From a virus, in IMG/VR virus record IMGVR_UViG_3300044846_002890, positions 1 through 41,542 of that record: 41,542 bases of DNA; one strand, 5' to 3'. Position 1 is the stretch's first letter. Each line of letters begins with the position of its first letter. Of the stretch, positions 16,581 through 24,892 are shown piece by piece. The notes beneath the pieces are model-generated. The model saw nothing but the letters and a program-made list of their open reading frames with translations. It ran no database searches and was not told the DNA's origin. The translations under genes and the position numbers were made by a program.

Positions 16581-17557
16581 AAAAAGCGTTTATAACAGGA
16601 ATTAACGGACAAGATGGTTCTTATTTAGCGGAATACCTACTAAGCTTAGGTTATGAAGTACATGGTATTGTAAGAAGAAATTCAGTATCAGAAAATCAAC
16701 AAAATAGATTCTCAGACGAGATTAGAGAAAAATTAAAAATAAATTATGGTGATTTATTAGACCAAGGTAGTTTAGAAAGACTATTAAGCGAAATACAACC
16801 TGATGAAATTTATAATCTTGCAGCACAAAGTCATGTTCGAGTTAGTTATGAAATACCACAATTTACAGTTCAAACAAACGCGTTAGGGGTTCTTAATATT
16901 TTAGAAGCATATAGAAGAACTTGCCCAACCGCAAAATTCTACCAAGCAAGTTCATCAGAAATGTTTGGTAATTCTGTAGATGAAGATGGATTCCAAAGAG
17001 AAACAACAAGAATGACTCCTGTTAGTCCCTATGGTTGTTCTAAAGTATTTGCGTACAATATAGTTAAAAACTATAGAAACGCATATAATTTACACGCTTG
17101 TAATGGTATTCTATTTAATCATGAATCACCAAGAAGAGGTTCAAACTTTGTAACCAACAAAGTGGTTAAAACCGCTGTTAGAATTAAGTTAGGTCTTGAA
17201 AATAAACTTGAATTAGGTAATATGGATTCTTACAGAGATTGGGGTCATTCTAAAGATTATGTTCGAGCAATGCATTTAATTATTAATAATGAATCTCCTG
17301 ATGATTTTGTTGTATCAACAATGCAAACTCATTCAGTTAGAGAAATGGTTGAATATGTTTTTGGTAAACTTGAATTAGATTATAACCAATATGTTAGCCA
17401 AAATTTAAAATTTTTAAGACCTGAAGAATTAAAATATTTAAAGGGTGATTCAACAAAAATTAGAACAAAATTAGATTGGACCCCAGAATATACATTTGAA
17501 ACCATGTTGGATGAAATGATAGAATATTGGATAAACTATTACACAAATAATAAATAA
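16577..17557 (+). CDS. gmd: GDP-mannose 4,6-dehydratase
   Basis: Converts GDP-D-mannose to GDP-4-keto-6-deoxy-D-mannose, the branch point to GDP-L-fucose, GDP-D-rhamnose and GDP-perosamine. The 326 residues read as a full extended SDR enzyme: TGINGQDGSYLAEYL (7-21, NADP binding), NLAAQSHVRVSYE (80-92), SSSEMFG (125-131), the catalytic Y-x-x-x-K as SPYGCSKVFAY (Tyr152, Lys156), NHESPRRG (181-188) and SYRDWGHSKDYVRAM (substrate-binding tail). No GDP-fucose synthase (Fcl/GMER) gene is present in the window, so the next step must come from the host or another part of the phage genome. It overlaps the DegT-like gene by 4 nt. Confidence 0.96.
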   Translation: MKKAFITGINGQDGSYLAEYLLSLGYEVHGIVRRNSVSENQQNRFSDEIREKLKINYGDLLDQGSLERLLSEIQPDEIYNLAAQSHVRVSYEIPQFTVQTNALGVLNILEAYRRTCPTAKFYQASSSEMFGNSVDEDGFQRETTRMTPVSPYGCSKVFAYNIVKNYRNAYNLHACNGILFNHESPRRGSNFVTNKVVKTAVRIKLGLENKLELGNMDSYRDWGHSKDYVRAMHLIINNESPDDFVVSTMQTHSVREMVEYVFGKLELDYNQYVSQNLKFLRPEELKYLKGDSTKIRTKLDWTPEYTFETMLDEMIEYWINYYTNNK

Positions 17558-17940
17558 TGATACAAATTCCTGTTAGCGTTGGAGAATTAATTGATAAACT
17601 ATCAATTTTACATATAAAGAAAAATAAAATATCTAATACTGAAAAATTAGAATTTATCAGTAAAGAATTTGAGTTACTATATAATATGTCATCATATTAT
17701 TTGAACAATGAAAACATTTCAAAACTGTATCATCAATTAGTTGAGGTTAATTTAAAATTATGGGAAATTGAAGATGAATTAAGAGTTATTGAATCAACCA
17801 AAGATTTTAATACTACTTTTATTGAATTAGCAAGACAAGTATACCACACTAATGATGAGAGGTTTTCATTAAAAAATAAAATTAATGAGTTAACTAATTC
17901 TGAAGTTAGAGAACAAAAAGATTACGTAAATTATCGTTAA
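17557..17940 (+). CDS. DUF6165-like protein
   Basis: A 127-residue protein with the start IPVSVGELIDKLSILHIKK, which I recall as the signature of the DUF6165 family often found in LPS and capsule clusters. The rest is helical (EFELLYNMSSYYLNN, LWEIEDELRVIES), probably a coiled-coil bundle. There is no catalytic motif. Its ATG overlaps the stop of gmd (TAATG). Context supports an accessory role in glycan synthesis, perhaps scaffolding or regulating the enzymes, but the biochemical function of the family is not known to me. It closes the main glycan block; PhoH follows 18 nt later. Confidence 0.7.
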   Translation: MIQIPVSVGELIDKLSILHIKKNKISNTEKLEFISKEFELLYNMSSYYLNNENISKLYHQLVEVNLKLWEIEDELRVIESTKDFNTTFIELARQVYHTNDERFSLKNKINELTNSEVREQKDYVNYR

Positions 17941-17958
17941 ACTAAAAATAAAAAATAG

Positions 17959-18708
17959 ATGGCAAACACAAGACAGAAAAAATCACCAGTTCCGACCCCT
18001 TCAGTAGAAGAAGGTCACAATAAAACAAGAAAAGAAGTAATCTGTTCAATATTAAAAAAGAAAACCAAAGAAAAATTTCTAACTCAAACACAAAAAAGAT
18101 ACTACGATACATTAACCTCAAGTGAAGTAACAATATGTTCAGGTCCAGCAGGGGTAGGTAAAAGTTATATTACTATGAAAGCTGCAATTGATTTACTTTC
18201 GGACCCAACAACACCTTACGAAAAAATAATCATTGTAAGACCAGCGGTTGAGGCTGAAGAAAAATTAGGAAGTTTACCTGGTAATGTTGAAGAAAAACTA
18301 GACCCTTATATTTTTCCATCTTATTATTTATTAAATAAAATTATAGGAAAAGAAATCAGAGAAAAATTAAAAGAACTTGAGATTGTTGAAGTATTTGCAT
18401 TGGCGTTTATGAGAGGTATGAATATTGATAACTCAATTTTAATTTTTGAAGAGGGACAAAATGCAACACCAAGTCAAATGAAATTATTATTAACAAGAAT
18501 AGGGTTCAATAGTAAATTTTTTATATCTGGTGATGTTGAACAATCAGATAGATACAAAAATAAGACTCATAGTGGATTATGGGATGCAATTGAAAAGTTT
18601 AGAGACGACAAATATATTTCTACATTTGAATTTAAAGATAAAAACGATATTGTTAGAAATCCTTTAATTAGTAAAATATTACAAAAATACGATAACGAAA
18701 CAGAATGA
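17959..18708 (+). CDS. phoH: PhoH-like ATPase
   Basis: A 249-residue P-loop ATPase of the PhoH family, common in marine and freshwater phages; its cellular role is debated (RNA metabolism or stress). Walker A is GPAGVGKS (62-69), and VRPAVEAEEKLGSLPGN (about 93-110) is the PhoH-specific segment with Arg and the LGxLPG motif. Walker B is ILIFEEGQN (160-168), where the usual DEAQN has become EEGQN. The sensor strand FISGDVEQ follows. The N-terminal 40 residues are basic and probably unstructured. The 3' end overlaps the next gene by 4 nt. ATPase function is well supported; the substrate is unknown. Confidence 0.92.
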   Translation: MANTRQKKSPVPTPSVEEGHNKTRKEVICSILKKKTKEKFLTQTQKRYYDTLTSSEVTICSGPAGVGKSYITMKAAIDLLSDPTTPYEKIIIVRPAVEAEEKLGSLPGNVEEKLDPYIFPSYYLLNKIIGKEIREKLKELEIVEVFALAFMRGMNIDNSILIFEEGQNATPSQMKLLLTRIGFNSKFFISGDVEQSDRYKNKTHSGLWDAIEKFRDDKYISTFEFKDKNDIVRNPLISKILQKYDNETE

Positions 18709-19301
18709 GAATTGCGATAGAATTAAATGGTGTTTTACGAGATACTTTAAAAAAAATACAACAAGAGTATGAAAAATGGTATTTGGATAATCCATTCAAA
18801 GAAGACGAGGAAAAATCTGAATATCAGGTAATTTCTGATTTGAGTAGTTTAGATATTGGTAAACACTTGAAATTTAAAGACGAAGATGAACTGTATAATT
18901 TTTTATACAAAGAACATACCATGGAAATCTTTGGTCATGCAGGTTCAGTTGAGGTATCAAGTATGATGGATTTCAACGACTTTTATTTAGATATGAGAGA
19001 CAATCATGATATTATAATTGTTTCCGATGAAATTGGTAAATCAAAACCAGCATCTCTATTTTTTATTTCAAAATTTGGTTGTCTTGTTGAAATGGTTAAA
19101 TTTTATAGTGAACCAACAATTAATTCAATGTGGGATTCAATAGACATTTTACTTACAGCAAATCCTAACTTATTATTAAATTATCCAAAAGGAAAAACTG
19201 TTATTAAATATGAAACATCATATAACCAAGACATTGAAGTTGAAAATTCAATAACAAAATTAAAAGAATTACAAACAAAAATAAAACAGCTATATGATTA
19301 A
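18705..19301 (+). CDS. HAD-like protein with degenerate active site
   Basis: A 198-residue protein whose N-terminus MRIAIELNGVLRDTL lines up with the DxDGVLRDT motif of 5'-nucleotidase-type HAD enzymes, but both catalytic Asp positions are changed (Glu6, Asn8). A strand DIIIVSDE with following GKSKPASLFFISKFG fits HAD motifs II and III, with Lys kept. MWDSIDILLTANPNLL near residue 145 is where motif IV should lie, with Asp148 remaining. The fold is likely HAD but phosphoryl transfer through an aspartyl intermediate cannot occur, so it is probably a binding or regulatory protein. It is coupled to phoH by a 4-nt overlap and to the next gene by 8 nt. Confidence 0.65.
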   Translation: MRIAIELNGVLRDTLKKIQQEYEKWYLDNPFKEDEEKSEYQVISDLSSLDIGKHLKFKDEDELYNFLYKEHTMEIFGHAGSVEVSSMMDFNDFYLDMRDNHDIIIVSDEIGKSKPASLFFISKFGCLVEMVKFYSEPTINSMWDSIDILLTANPNLLLNYPKGKTVIKYETSYNQDIEVENSITKLKELQTKIKQLYD

Positions 19302-19575
19302 AGTATTAGGAGAAAACTACTATATTGATTTAGACAGGGTTGAAGAATATTTGGACATGTCTGACCAATATCCTGAAGATTCCACTTCAGGTAACACAGA
19401 AACAAGGATTAACATCATAAAATTTGAAATGGTAAAAATGTTGATGGATACCGTTTTAACTGAACATGAAGACATTGATGAGCAGTTAGGGATGAAATCA
19501 AGTACAAATACAAGTATACCATTTAGACTAGCCTTTAACAGCTTATTAAATAAAAAACTTATAAATCACTATTAA
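19294..19575 (+). CDS. Small acidic protein of unknown function
   Basis: A 93-residue protein starting MIKVLGENYYIDLDRVEEYL. A short beta strand is followed by acidic helices (INIIKFEMVKMLMDTVL, EDIDEQLG). Near the C-terminus IPFRLAFNSLLNKKLI looks amphipathic. No known motif is recognised. It overlaps the degenerate HAD gene by 8 nt and is separated from the next glycosyltransferase by 1 nt, so it belongs to the same operon. The compact composition and operon position argue that it is real. Function cannot be inferred. Confidence 0.65.
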   Translation: MIKVLGENYYIDLDRVEEYLDMSDQYPEDSTSGNTETRINIIKFEMVKMLMDTVLTEHEDIDEQLGMKSSTNTSIPFRLAFNSLLNKKLINHY

Positions 19576-19576
19576 T

Positions 19577-20629
19577 ATGGATACATCGTTAAACGAAAAA
19601 GTAAAACTATCGATTCAGAACCTAAAAGATAAGAAATCAAGAATTTATTTTCTTATTCAAGATACCAAAGGTAATGCAAGGGCTTCTGTTAGATTAATTT
19701 ATCAAATGGCAAAGTCGCTATTGGATGCAGGATTTAATCCTATAATTCTTCACGAGAAAAAAGAATATGCTGGTGTTGTTGCTTGGTTAGATGAAGAGTA
19801 CATGTCAATTCCTCATAGAGCAATTGAAGGTCAAAATTTAGAAATTGCTCCTGAAGATTTTATTATTGTGCCTGAAATATTTGGGTATGTTATGGAACAG
19901 ATTAAAAATTTACCTTGTGGTAAAGTTGTTTTAACTCAAAACTATAATCATATTGTAGAAACTCTACAACCTGGTCAAAATTGGGCTCAATACGGATTTC
20001 TTAAATGTTTGACTACGACAAGAAAACAACAAGAATATATTGAAACTGTTATGAGACAATCTAGTTTTGATATTATTAAACCTTTAATCACTGATAATTT
20101 TTATCCAAAAAATTTACCTCCAATGCCTATCATTGGTGTTCACACTAAAAATCAAGAAGATACTATTAACATTATTAAGACTTTTTATTTAAAGTTCCCA
20201 CAATATAGATGGTTTACATTTAGAGACTTAAGAGGACTTTCAGAAAAAGAATTTGCGAACTCATTAAGAGATTGTTTTGTTAGTGTTTGGATTGATGACG
20301 AGAGTGGTTTTGGTACCTTCCCATTAGAATCTATGGCATCAGGAGTACCTGTTATTGGTAAAACTCCAAATATTCAACCTGAATGGATGAATGATGATAA
20401 TGGTGTTTGGTTAACAAACAAAACAATGATTTGTGATTTTATTGCTGACTATATTCAAAATTGGTTAGAAGATAACATCAAGGCTGAACTTTATGAAAAC
20501 ATGAAAAAAACGGTTGAAAACTATACTAATAAACAAGAATTTGACTCTACTGTAGTTTCATTGTTTGAAAATTACTTAACAGTAAGGGCAGAATCATTCG
20601 AACAACAAATATCTAAAACAGAAGAATAA
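19577..20629 (+). CDS. GT-B fold glycosyltransferase (GT4-like)
   Basis: A 350-residue protein. The N-terminal Rossmann domain begins SRIYFLIQDTKGNARASVRL and includes PIILHEKKEYAGVVAWL and IIVPEIFGYVM. The C-terminal domain has PIIGVHTKNQEDTI (about 190) and SGFGTFPLESMASGVPVIG, the conserved GT4 nucleotide-sugar site with its E-x7-E-like pattern. No GGSG-type acceptor loop is obvious at the N-terminus; GNARASV may replace it. It is 1 nt after the small acidic gene and is followed 1 nt later by a GT-A gene, making a second glycosyltransferase pair beyond the phoH island. Substrates unknown. Confidence 0.82.
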   Translation: MDTSLNEKVKLSIQNLKDKKSRIYFLIQDTKGNARASVRLIYQMAKSLLDAGFNPIILHEKKEYAGVVAWLDEEYMSIPHRAIEGQNLEIAPEDFIIVPEIFGYVMEQIKNLPCGKVVLTQNYNHIVETLQPGQNWAQYGFLKCLTTTRKQQEYIETVMRQSSFDIIKPLITDNFYPKNLPPMPIIGVHTKNQEDTINIIKTFYLKFPQYRWFTFRDLRGLSEKEFANSLRDCFVSVWIDDESGFGTFPLESMASGVPVIGKTPNIQPEWMNDDNGVWLTNKTMICDFIADYIQNWLEDNIKAELYENMKKTVENYTNKQEFDSTVVSLFENYLTVRAESFEQQISKTEE

Positions 20630-20630
20630 T

Positions 20631-21437
20631 ATGAACGAAAAATTATCACTATCAATCATACTACCTATCAAATCATCAAAATCTAGAGATTTTAATGACT
20701 ATTTTGAAAAGGCAATAACCTCAATTAAAACACAAACTGTTGATATTGAAGAGTTAATAATTGTACACACATCTGAAGAATCATTAGTTAACTATTTAAA
20801 TGACTATGATTTTGGAGATATAAATGTTATAAAATTATTATGGGATAAAGAACCTAGTTATGCAGAACAAGTTAATTTTGGGGTTAAAAACGCAAAAGGT
20901 ATTTGGGTTTCATTATTTGAATTTGATGACGAATACTCGTCAATTTGGTTTAAAAATGTTAAAAAATACATTGACTCATATCCTGAAACTCAAGTTTTTT
21001 TACCAGTGGTTGTTGAAACGGACGAAAAAGGTTTATTTGCTGGGTTTACCAATGAAGCAACCTTTGCGGCAAACTTTAGTCAAGAAATGGGTTTCCTAAC
21101 TAACGAGACTTTACAAGACTATCAAAATTTCCAAACAGCGGGTGCGGTTATTAAAAAACAAGTTATTGAAGACTTTGGAGGTTTTAAACCTTCAATTAAG
21201 CTAACGTTTGTTTATGAGTTTTTATTAAGATTAACCTACAATTCTGTATCAATTATGACAATACCTAAACTTGGGTATAAACACACTAATATGAGGGAAG
21301 GTTCAATTTTTTGGAATTATAAGTTTGGTGAAAACAAAATGTTAGAAGACGAAGTTAAATTTTGGGTTCAAACTGCAAAAAAAGAATTTTTCTTTATTGA
21401 CGATAGGGTCATAAAATATCAATCAGAAAATGGATAA
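20631..21437 (+). CDS. GT-A family 2-like glycosyltransferase
   Basis: A 268-residue protein. SLSIILPIKSSKSRDFNDYF at the N-terminus, then SIKTQTVDIEELIIVHT, fit the GT2 nucleotide-binding half. SLFEFDDEYSSIWF near residue 100 carries the acidic metal site (EFDDE instead of a canonical DxD). The C-terminal part has AGAVIKKQVIEDFGGFKPSIK, the usual GT2 pattern in which an acceptor-binding loop follows a G/A-x-x-x-x-K segment. It is the last recognisable glycan gene and abuts the sigma factor gene (TAATG junction, 1-nt overlap), so the final glycosyltransferase and the sigma factor are translationally coupled. Confidence 0.8.
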   Translation: MNEKLSLSIILPIKSSKSRDFNDYFEKAITSIKTQTVDIEELIIVHTSEESLVNYLNDYDFGDINVIKLLWDKEPSYAEQVNFGVKNAKGIWVSLFEFDDEYSSIWFKNVKKYIDSYPETQVFLPVVVETDEKGLFAGFTNEATFAANFSQEMGFLTNETLQDYQNFQTAGAVIKKQVIEDFGGFKPSIKLTFVYEFLLRLTYNSVSIMTIPKLGYKHTNMREGSIFWNYKFGENKMLEDEVKFWVQTAKKEFFFIDDRVIKYQSENG

Positions 21438-22186
21438 TGCAAGAAACTCTATCTGCAACAACAGAAGATGTTTCATCTAAAAAAAGGGGTAGGAAAACGG
21501 TAAATATAAATTATTTTGATGTTAGAGAAGAGACCGCAGTAAGAAATTTTTTATTAGCAGAAACTTCAGAAGAGAAGAACAAAATATATAACGAATTCTT
21601 AAGAGGTCCTTTAGATAAGATGATATCATCTATTATTAGACGATATAAGTTATATCGTAAAGATATGGATTTTACTGAAATCCATTGTGATACTCATTCA
21701 TTCTTAATGACCAAGGTTGACAAATTTAAACCTTCAAAGGAAAAAAAAGCATATTCTTATTTTGGAACCATTTGTAAAAATTACTTAATGGGTCAAATAA
21801 TAAAAGACCAAAAAGAAACTAATAGAAAAGTTTCTTATGAGGATATGTCAGAAAGTATTGAGGAAAGACCTGATATGATGTATCGTATTGATGACGACAT
21901 AGTTGACACTAGTATTATAATTACAGAATATCTAAAAGAATTAAAGGATTTTATTGAGGGGGAGAATCTAAATGATAATGAAAGAAAATTAGGTTACGCA
22001 CTTATAGATTTATTTGATAATTACGAATCAATCTTCTCAGGTGCGGATAATAATAAATTTAATAAAAATGTAATTCTTTTGTCTTTAAGAGAAATGACAA
22101 ATTTAAGTACAAAAGAAATACGCAGTTCAATGAAAAGATTTAAAAAATTATACATTTTTATTCAATCTAAAATGAAAACTGATTAA
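21437..22186 (+). CDS. gp55-like late RNA polymerase sigma factor
   Basis: A 249-residue sigma-70-family-like protein. After a basic N-terminus (SSKKRGRKTVNINYF), residues about 50-115 form a region 2-like helical unit: FLRGPLDKMISSIIRRYKL, HCDTHSFLMTKVDKFKP and KAYSYFGTICKNYLMGQII, the last being the region 2.3/2.4-type F/Y-x-x-x-x-x-x-x-x-I pattern. A C-terminal helical segment (LREMTNLSTKEIRSSMKRFKKL) resembles a region 4-type HTH. The size is near T4 gp55, which directs host RNA polymerase to late promoters. Its target is plausibly the TATTTAT-type elements found before many transcription units here. Identification is by pattern only. Confidence 0.75.
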   Translation: MQETLSATTEDVSSKKRGRKTVNINYFDVREETAVRNFLLAETSEEKNKIYNEFLRGPLDKMISSIIRRYKLYRKDMDFTEIHCDTHSFLMTKVDKFKPSKEKKAYSYFGTICKNYLMGQIIKDQKETNRKVSYEDMSESIEERPDMMYRIDDDIVDTSIIITEYLKELKDFIEGENLNDNERKLGYALIDLFDNYESIFSGADNNKFNKNVILLSLREMTNLSTKEIRSSMKRFKKLYIFIQSKMKTD

Positions 22187-22190
22187 AAAG

Positions 22191-22198
22191 TATTTATT
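22191..22198 (+). promoter_or_regulatory. Candidate late-promoter-like element TATTTATT
   Basis: TATTTATT sits in the 15-bp gap just after the sigma factor gene and only 3 nt before the next ATG. If it is a -10 box, transcripts would be leaderless or start inside the gene, so this copy is weaker support for a promoter role. Confidence 0.25.
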
Positions 22199-22201
22199 GA
22201 T

Positions 22202-22570
22202 ATGCCTAGACCACAACGTAAAGAAATTAATTTTAGTAAAGATTCAATCCTATCTTTAATGCAAGAAATTTATAATGAACTTGTAGAGCAAAGACAAACT
22301 GCAATTAGGATTCAAAATAAAATGCTTTCAATGTTGAAAGACCCTAATGATATGATGACTATTGGTCCAGTAATTGAGAAACAACAAAAAATTGTTAATG
22401 ATTGCGTTGAGAAAAAAATTAGCCTATCTAAATTACAATCAAGTATTTGGGAAAAATCTAATAACAATAATAACGAATCGTTTTCTCTTGCAGATTTAGA
22501 TGATGACCTTATTCAAAATTTAATTGATAAGGATGTTTCTAATGATGAGGAAACTTATAAAATGAAGTAA
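22202..22570 (+). CDS. Small coiled-coil protein next to the sigma factor
   Basis: A 122-residue protein starting MPRPQRKEINFSKDS. The body is a long predicted helix (ILSLMQEIYNELVEQRQTAI, then VIEKQQKIVNDCVEKKISLSK), and the C-terminus is acidic (LADLDDDLIQNLIDKD). No catalytic motif. It follows the sigma factor by 15 nt and precedes the 700-residue protein by 5 nt. In T4 the late sigma works with the small coactivator gp33; size and position would suit such a partner, but I see no sequence evidence for it. It could equally be a small assembly protein. Function unknown. Confidence 0.6.
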   Translation: MPRPQRKEINFSKDSILSLMQEIYNELVEQRQTAIRIQNKMLSMLKDPNDMMTIGPVIEKQQKIVNDCVEKKISLSKLQSSIWEKSNNNNNESFSLADLDDDLIQNLIDKDVSNDEETYKMK

Positions 22571-22575
22571 TAATA

Positions 22576-24678
22576 ATGGCAGATTTAAATCAGAGTTTTG
22601 ATAGTGCAAAAAGCCAAATAAATTCAATCAAAACTTATAAAGAAATTTCGGCGGGAGAAAAACAATTAAAACGTTCTGCAGGAAATTCATTTGCACAATC
22701 TACCGCAAGTTTAAATACATCTTTAGATAAAATATCAAATCAACAAAAAAGATATTTAAGAAACCAACCAACTTCTTTTGACCAACTTTTAGAATTAATT
22801 AATATTACAAATGGTAGTGGATTAAGTTCTGTTGTTTATTTGAAAAGAAAACTTTTAGAAGTTGTTGTAAAAATAGAACCTCAAATTCAAAAAATTATTA
22901 GTGAAGAAGCGTTAAAAGCTTTGGGTTGTTCTCAAGAACAATCATTTAATGGATTTGATTCGTCAAATTTACAATTAAATCCATTAACAACACTTCCCGC
23001 TGGTGAAGGTATATATGTACCAGTACAATCTTTAGATTTGGCTAATTTACTAAAAAATCCTGTTGATAGTAAATTAGGTAAAATTTCATTTGAAAAAAAT
23101 AACCCAAATGCAACTTCAGGGGTGTTCAAACCTTACTCAGGACCTCTTCCATTCCCAATGAATAAGACATTAAATCTTAGAATGGAGAATTCAAATTTAA
23201 CTAGGTCATATCAGCAGGAGTTTGGTAAATATTACAAAGGAACCTCAAATTTAGACTTATTTGATTTCGTATATAGTCCAACAAACCAATTTGGTGTTAA
23301 TCAACCTTGTTACAGAGTTGCGTTAATTAATAAACCAACAAATACTTTAACAGTATCTGGTGTTACATCTCCAGGAAAAACTCTTAATAAAGTTGGTGAA
23401 TTTTTAAATGATTATTATTCAACAATTAGATTAATAGATAAAGTTAATTTTGTAGAAATACTTTTAAATGTTATTTCGGGAGCTATTAGTATTAATTCCA
23501 ATTTAAGTGCACAAGAAATAGAAAAAGGAACACAGTTTTCTTTAATTATTCAAAGAATATTAGGTCTTTGTTTTGATAGTAGAAGAGAAATTGATGTTAG
23601 TGGTGTTTCAAAAGTTGCCGAATTAGATGGTGTTGATGATTCATTTTTTGAATTAACTGAAGTTGATTTAAGAAATATTGAAATTAGAATATCTAATATT
23701 CAAAATGGTGTTATGGAATTTGAAGATTGTGAGAATGTTAAATTACCTGTTGATTATGAGACATTAATTGATGAGTTGATTAAATTTAGAGATACTGTTG
23801 ACGACCAAACACCTGAACAACAAGTAAACAGTATTAGTAATATTTTAGATACTCTATTTCAAAATCCTGATTGGCAAGCATTTTTACCAACAAACTTTAA
23901 TTTAGAATTAGCAGTTAATAAAGAATATATAAAACAAATTCCTTTAGCAGTTGCGTCAGCAGTACTTAGTCCAAAAGTTTTATTTCCAATCATGACTTTA
24001 ATTCAAGTAGTTGAAAGCCAAGCAACGAATACGTATAATACAGCGGTAACATCAGGAAATACATTTGTACAATCAGGTAATACAACTCTTGGTGGAGTTA
24101 ATAATGTAATAAATAACGGCGTAGATTTTTTAAAAGTTTTTAAAAGTTTTAACATTCAAGTCGTTTCAAAAATAGGTGCGATTTTTATAAAAACTTTGTA
24201 TGATATCTTAAAAAAAGATATTTTAAATTTAGTTACTTCAGTAATTGCGGATATTTCAAGGTCTGCAAGATTAAAAAAATACGCAATAATATTAAGGTTA
24301 GTTAATATACTTTTAATATTAGCTCAATTAGTAGATGACTATCGAAAATGTAAATCACTAATTACTGATATTTTATTATTGTTAAAAACAATATTTGGTA
24401 GGTCAGACGGTTCCATTCCAATGCCCTTATTATTGTTAACACAATTTTTACCAGGTACTTCACCTGAGAGAGCAACAATTAATACAATTGAATTATTACA
24501 GTCGGTTGGTATTCCGACAGGAACTTTACCTGATGGTTCACCAAATCTAATGGGTATATATAATTTAATGACACATAAAGGAGCAGATAAAGAAGAAGCA
24601 GAAAACGGTAAAGTTGAAGGTACGATGATTGACCCTGGAGTACCTGGTATCTACCGTGTTTACGGTAAAAAACGATAA
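22576..24678 (+). CDS. Large putative virion structural protein
   Basis: A 700-residue protein starting MADLNQSFDSAKSQINSIK. The N-terminal 90 residues are helical. The middle includes beta-rich segments (PAGEGIYVPVQSLDLANLL, PYSGPLPFPMNKTLNLRM). Residues about 520-620 contain hydrophobic stretches (KKYAIILRLVNILLILAQLV and LITDILLLLKTIF) that could be buried helices or membrane-active. The C-terminus ends with a Gly/Pro-rich VPGIYRVYGKKR. There is no enzyme motif. It lies directly upstream of a small coiled-coil gene and the gp5-like baseplate protein, so a baseplate or tail role is likely by context. Such large proteins beside baseplate genes are commonly virion components in myoviruses. 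Confidence 0.65.
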   Translation: MADLNQSFDSAKSQINSIKTYKEISAGEKQLKRSAGNSFAQSTASLNTSLDKISNQQKRYLRNQPTSFDQLLELINITNGSGLSSVVYLKRKLLEVVVKIEPQIQKIISEEALKALGCSQEQSFNGFDSSNLQLNPLTTLPAGEGIYVPVQSLDLANLLKNPVDSKLGKISFEKNNPNATSGVFKPYSGPLPFPMNKTLNLRMENSNLTRSYQQEFGKYYKGTSNLDLFDFVYSPTNQFGVNQPCYRVALINKPTNTLTVSGVTSPGKTLNKVGEFLNDYYSTIRLIDKVNFVEILLNVISGAISINSNLSAQEIEKGTQFSLIIQRILGLCFDSRREIDVSGVSKVAELDGVDDSFFELTEVDLRNIEIRISNIQNGVMEFEDCENVKLPVDYETLIDELIKFRDTVDDQTPEQQVNSISNILDTLFQNPDWQAFLPTNFNLELAVNKEYIKQIPLAVASAVLSPKVLFPIMTLIQVVESQATNTYNTAVTSGNTFVQSGNTTLGGVNNVINNGVDFLKVFKSFNIQVVSKIGAIFIKTLYDILKKDILNLVTSVIADISRSARLKKYAIILRLVNILLILAQLVDDYRKCKSLITDILLLLKTIFGRSDGSIPMPLLLLTQFLPGTSPERATINTIELLQSVGIPTGTLPDGSPNLMGIYNLMTHKGADKEEAENGKVEGTMIDPGVPGIYRVYGKKR

Positions 24679-24679
24679 T

Positions 24680-24892
24680 ATGAAAAAAGAAGAATTTGAC
24701 GAAATACTAAAAGATTTAGGTGATATAAAAAATGTCCCTAATAGTAAGTTAATTGATGATATGGATAAATTAACCACAGATTTTGAATTAACTAAAAATA
24801 ACATAATAAATTTAACCGTTTATTTGGATAATGTTGAAGAATTATACAATAAAATATTAGAAGAATATCAATCAAGAACCAATGGAAAATAA
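24680..24892 (+). CDS. Small coiled-coil protein before the baseplate gene
   Basis: A 70-residue protein. I start it at ATG 24680 (MKKEEFDEILKDLGD), 1 nt after the preceding stop; an upstream in-frame ATG at 24629 would lie inside the previous gene and is less likely. The sequence is acidic and helical throughout (IDDMDKLTTDFELTKNNIIN, VYLDNVEELYNKILEEY), consistent with a short coiled coil. It overlaps the OB-fold baseplate gene by 11 nt. The tight linkage suggests a small baseplate or assembly partner. No family recognised. Confidence 0.6.
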   Translation: MKKEEFDEILKDLGDIKNVPNSKLIDDMDKLTTDFELTKNNIINLTVYLDNVEELYNKILEEYQSRTNGK

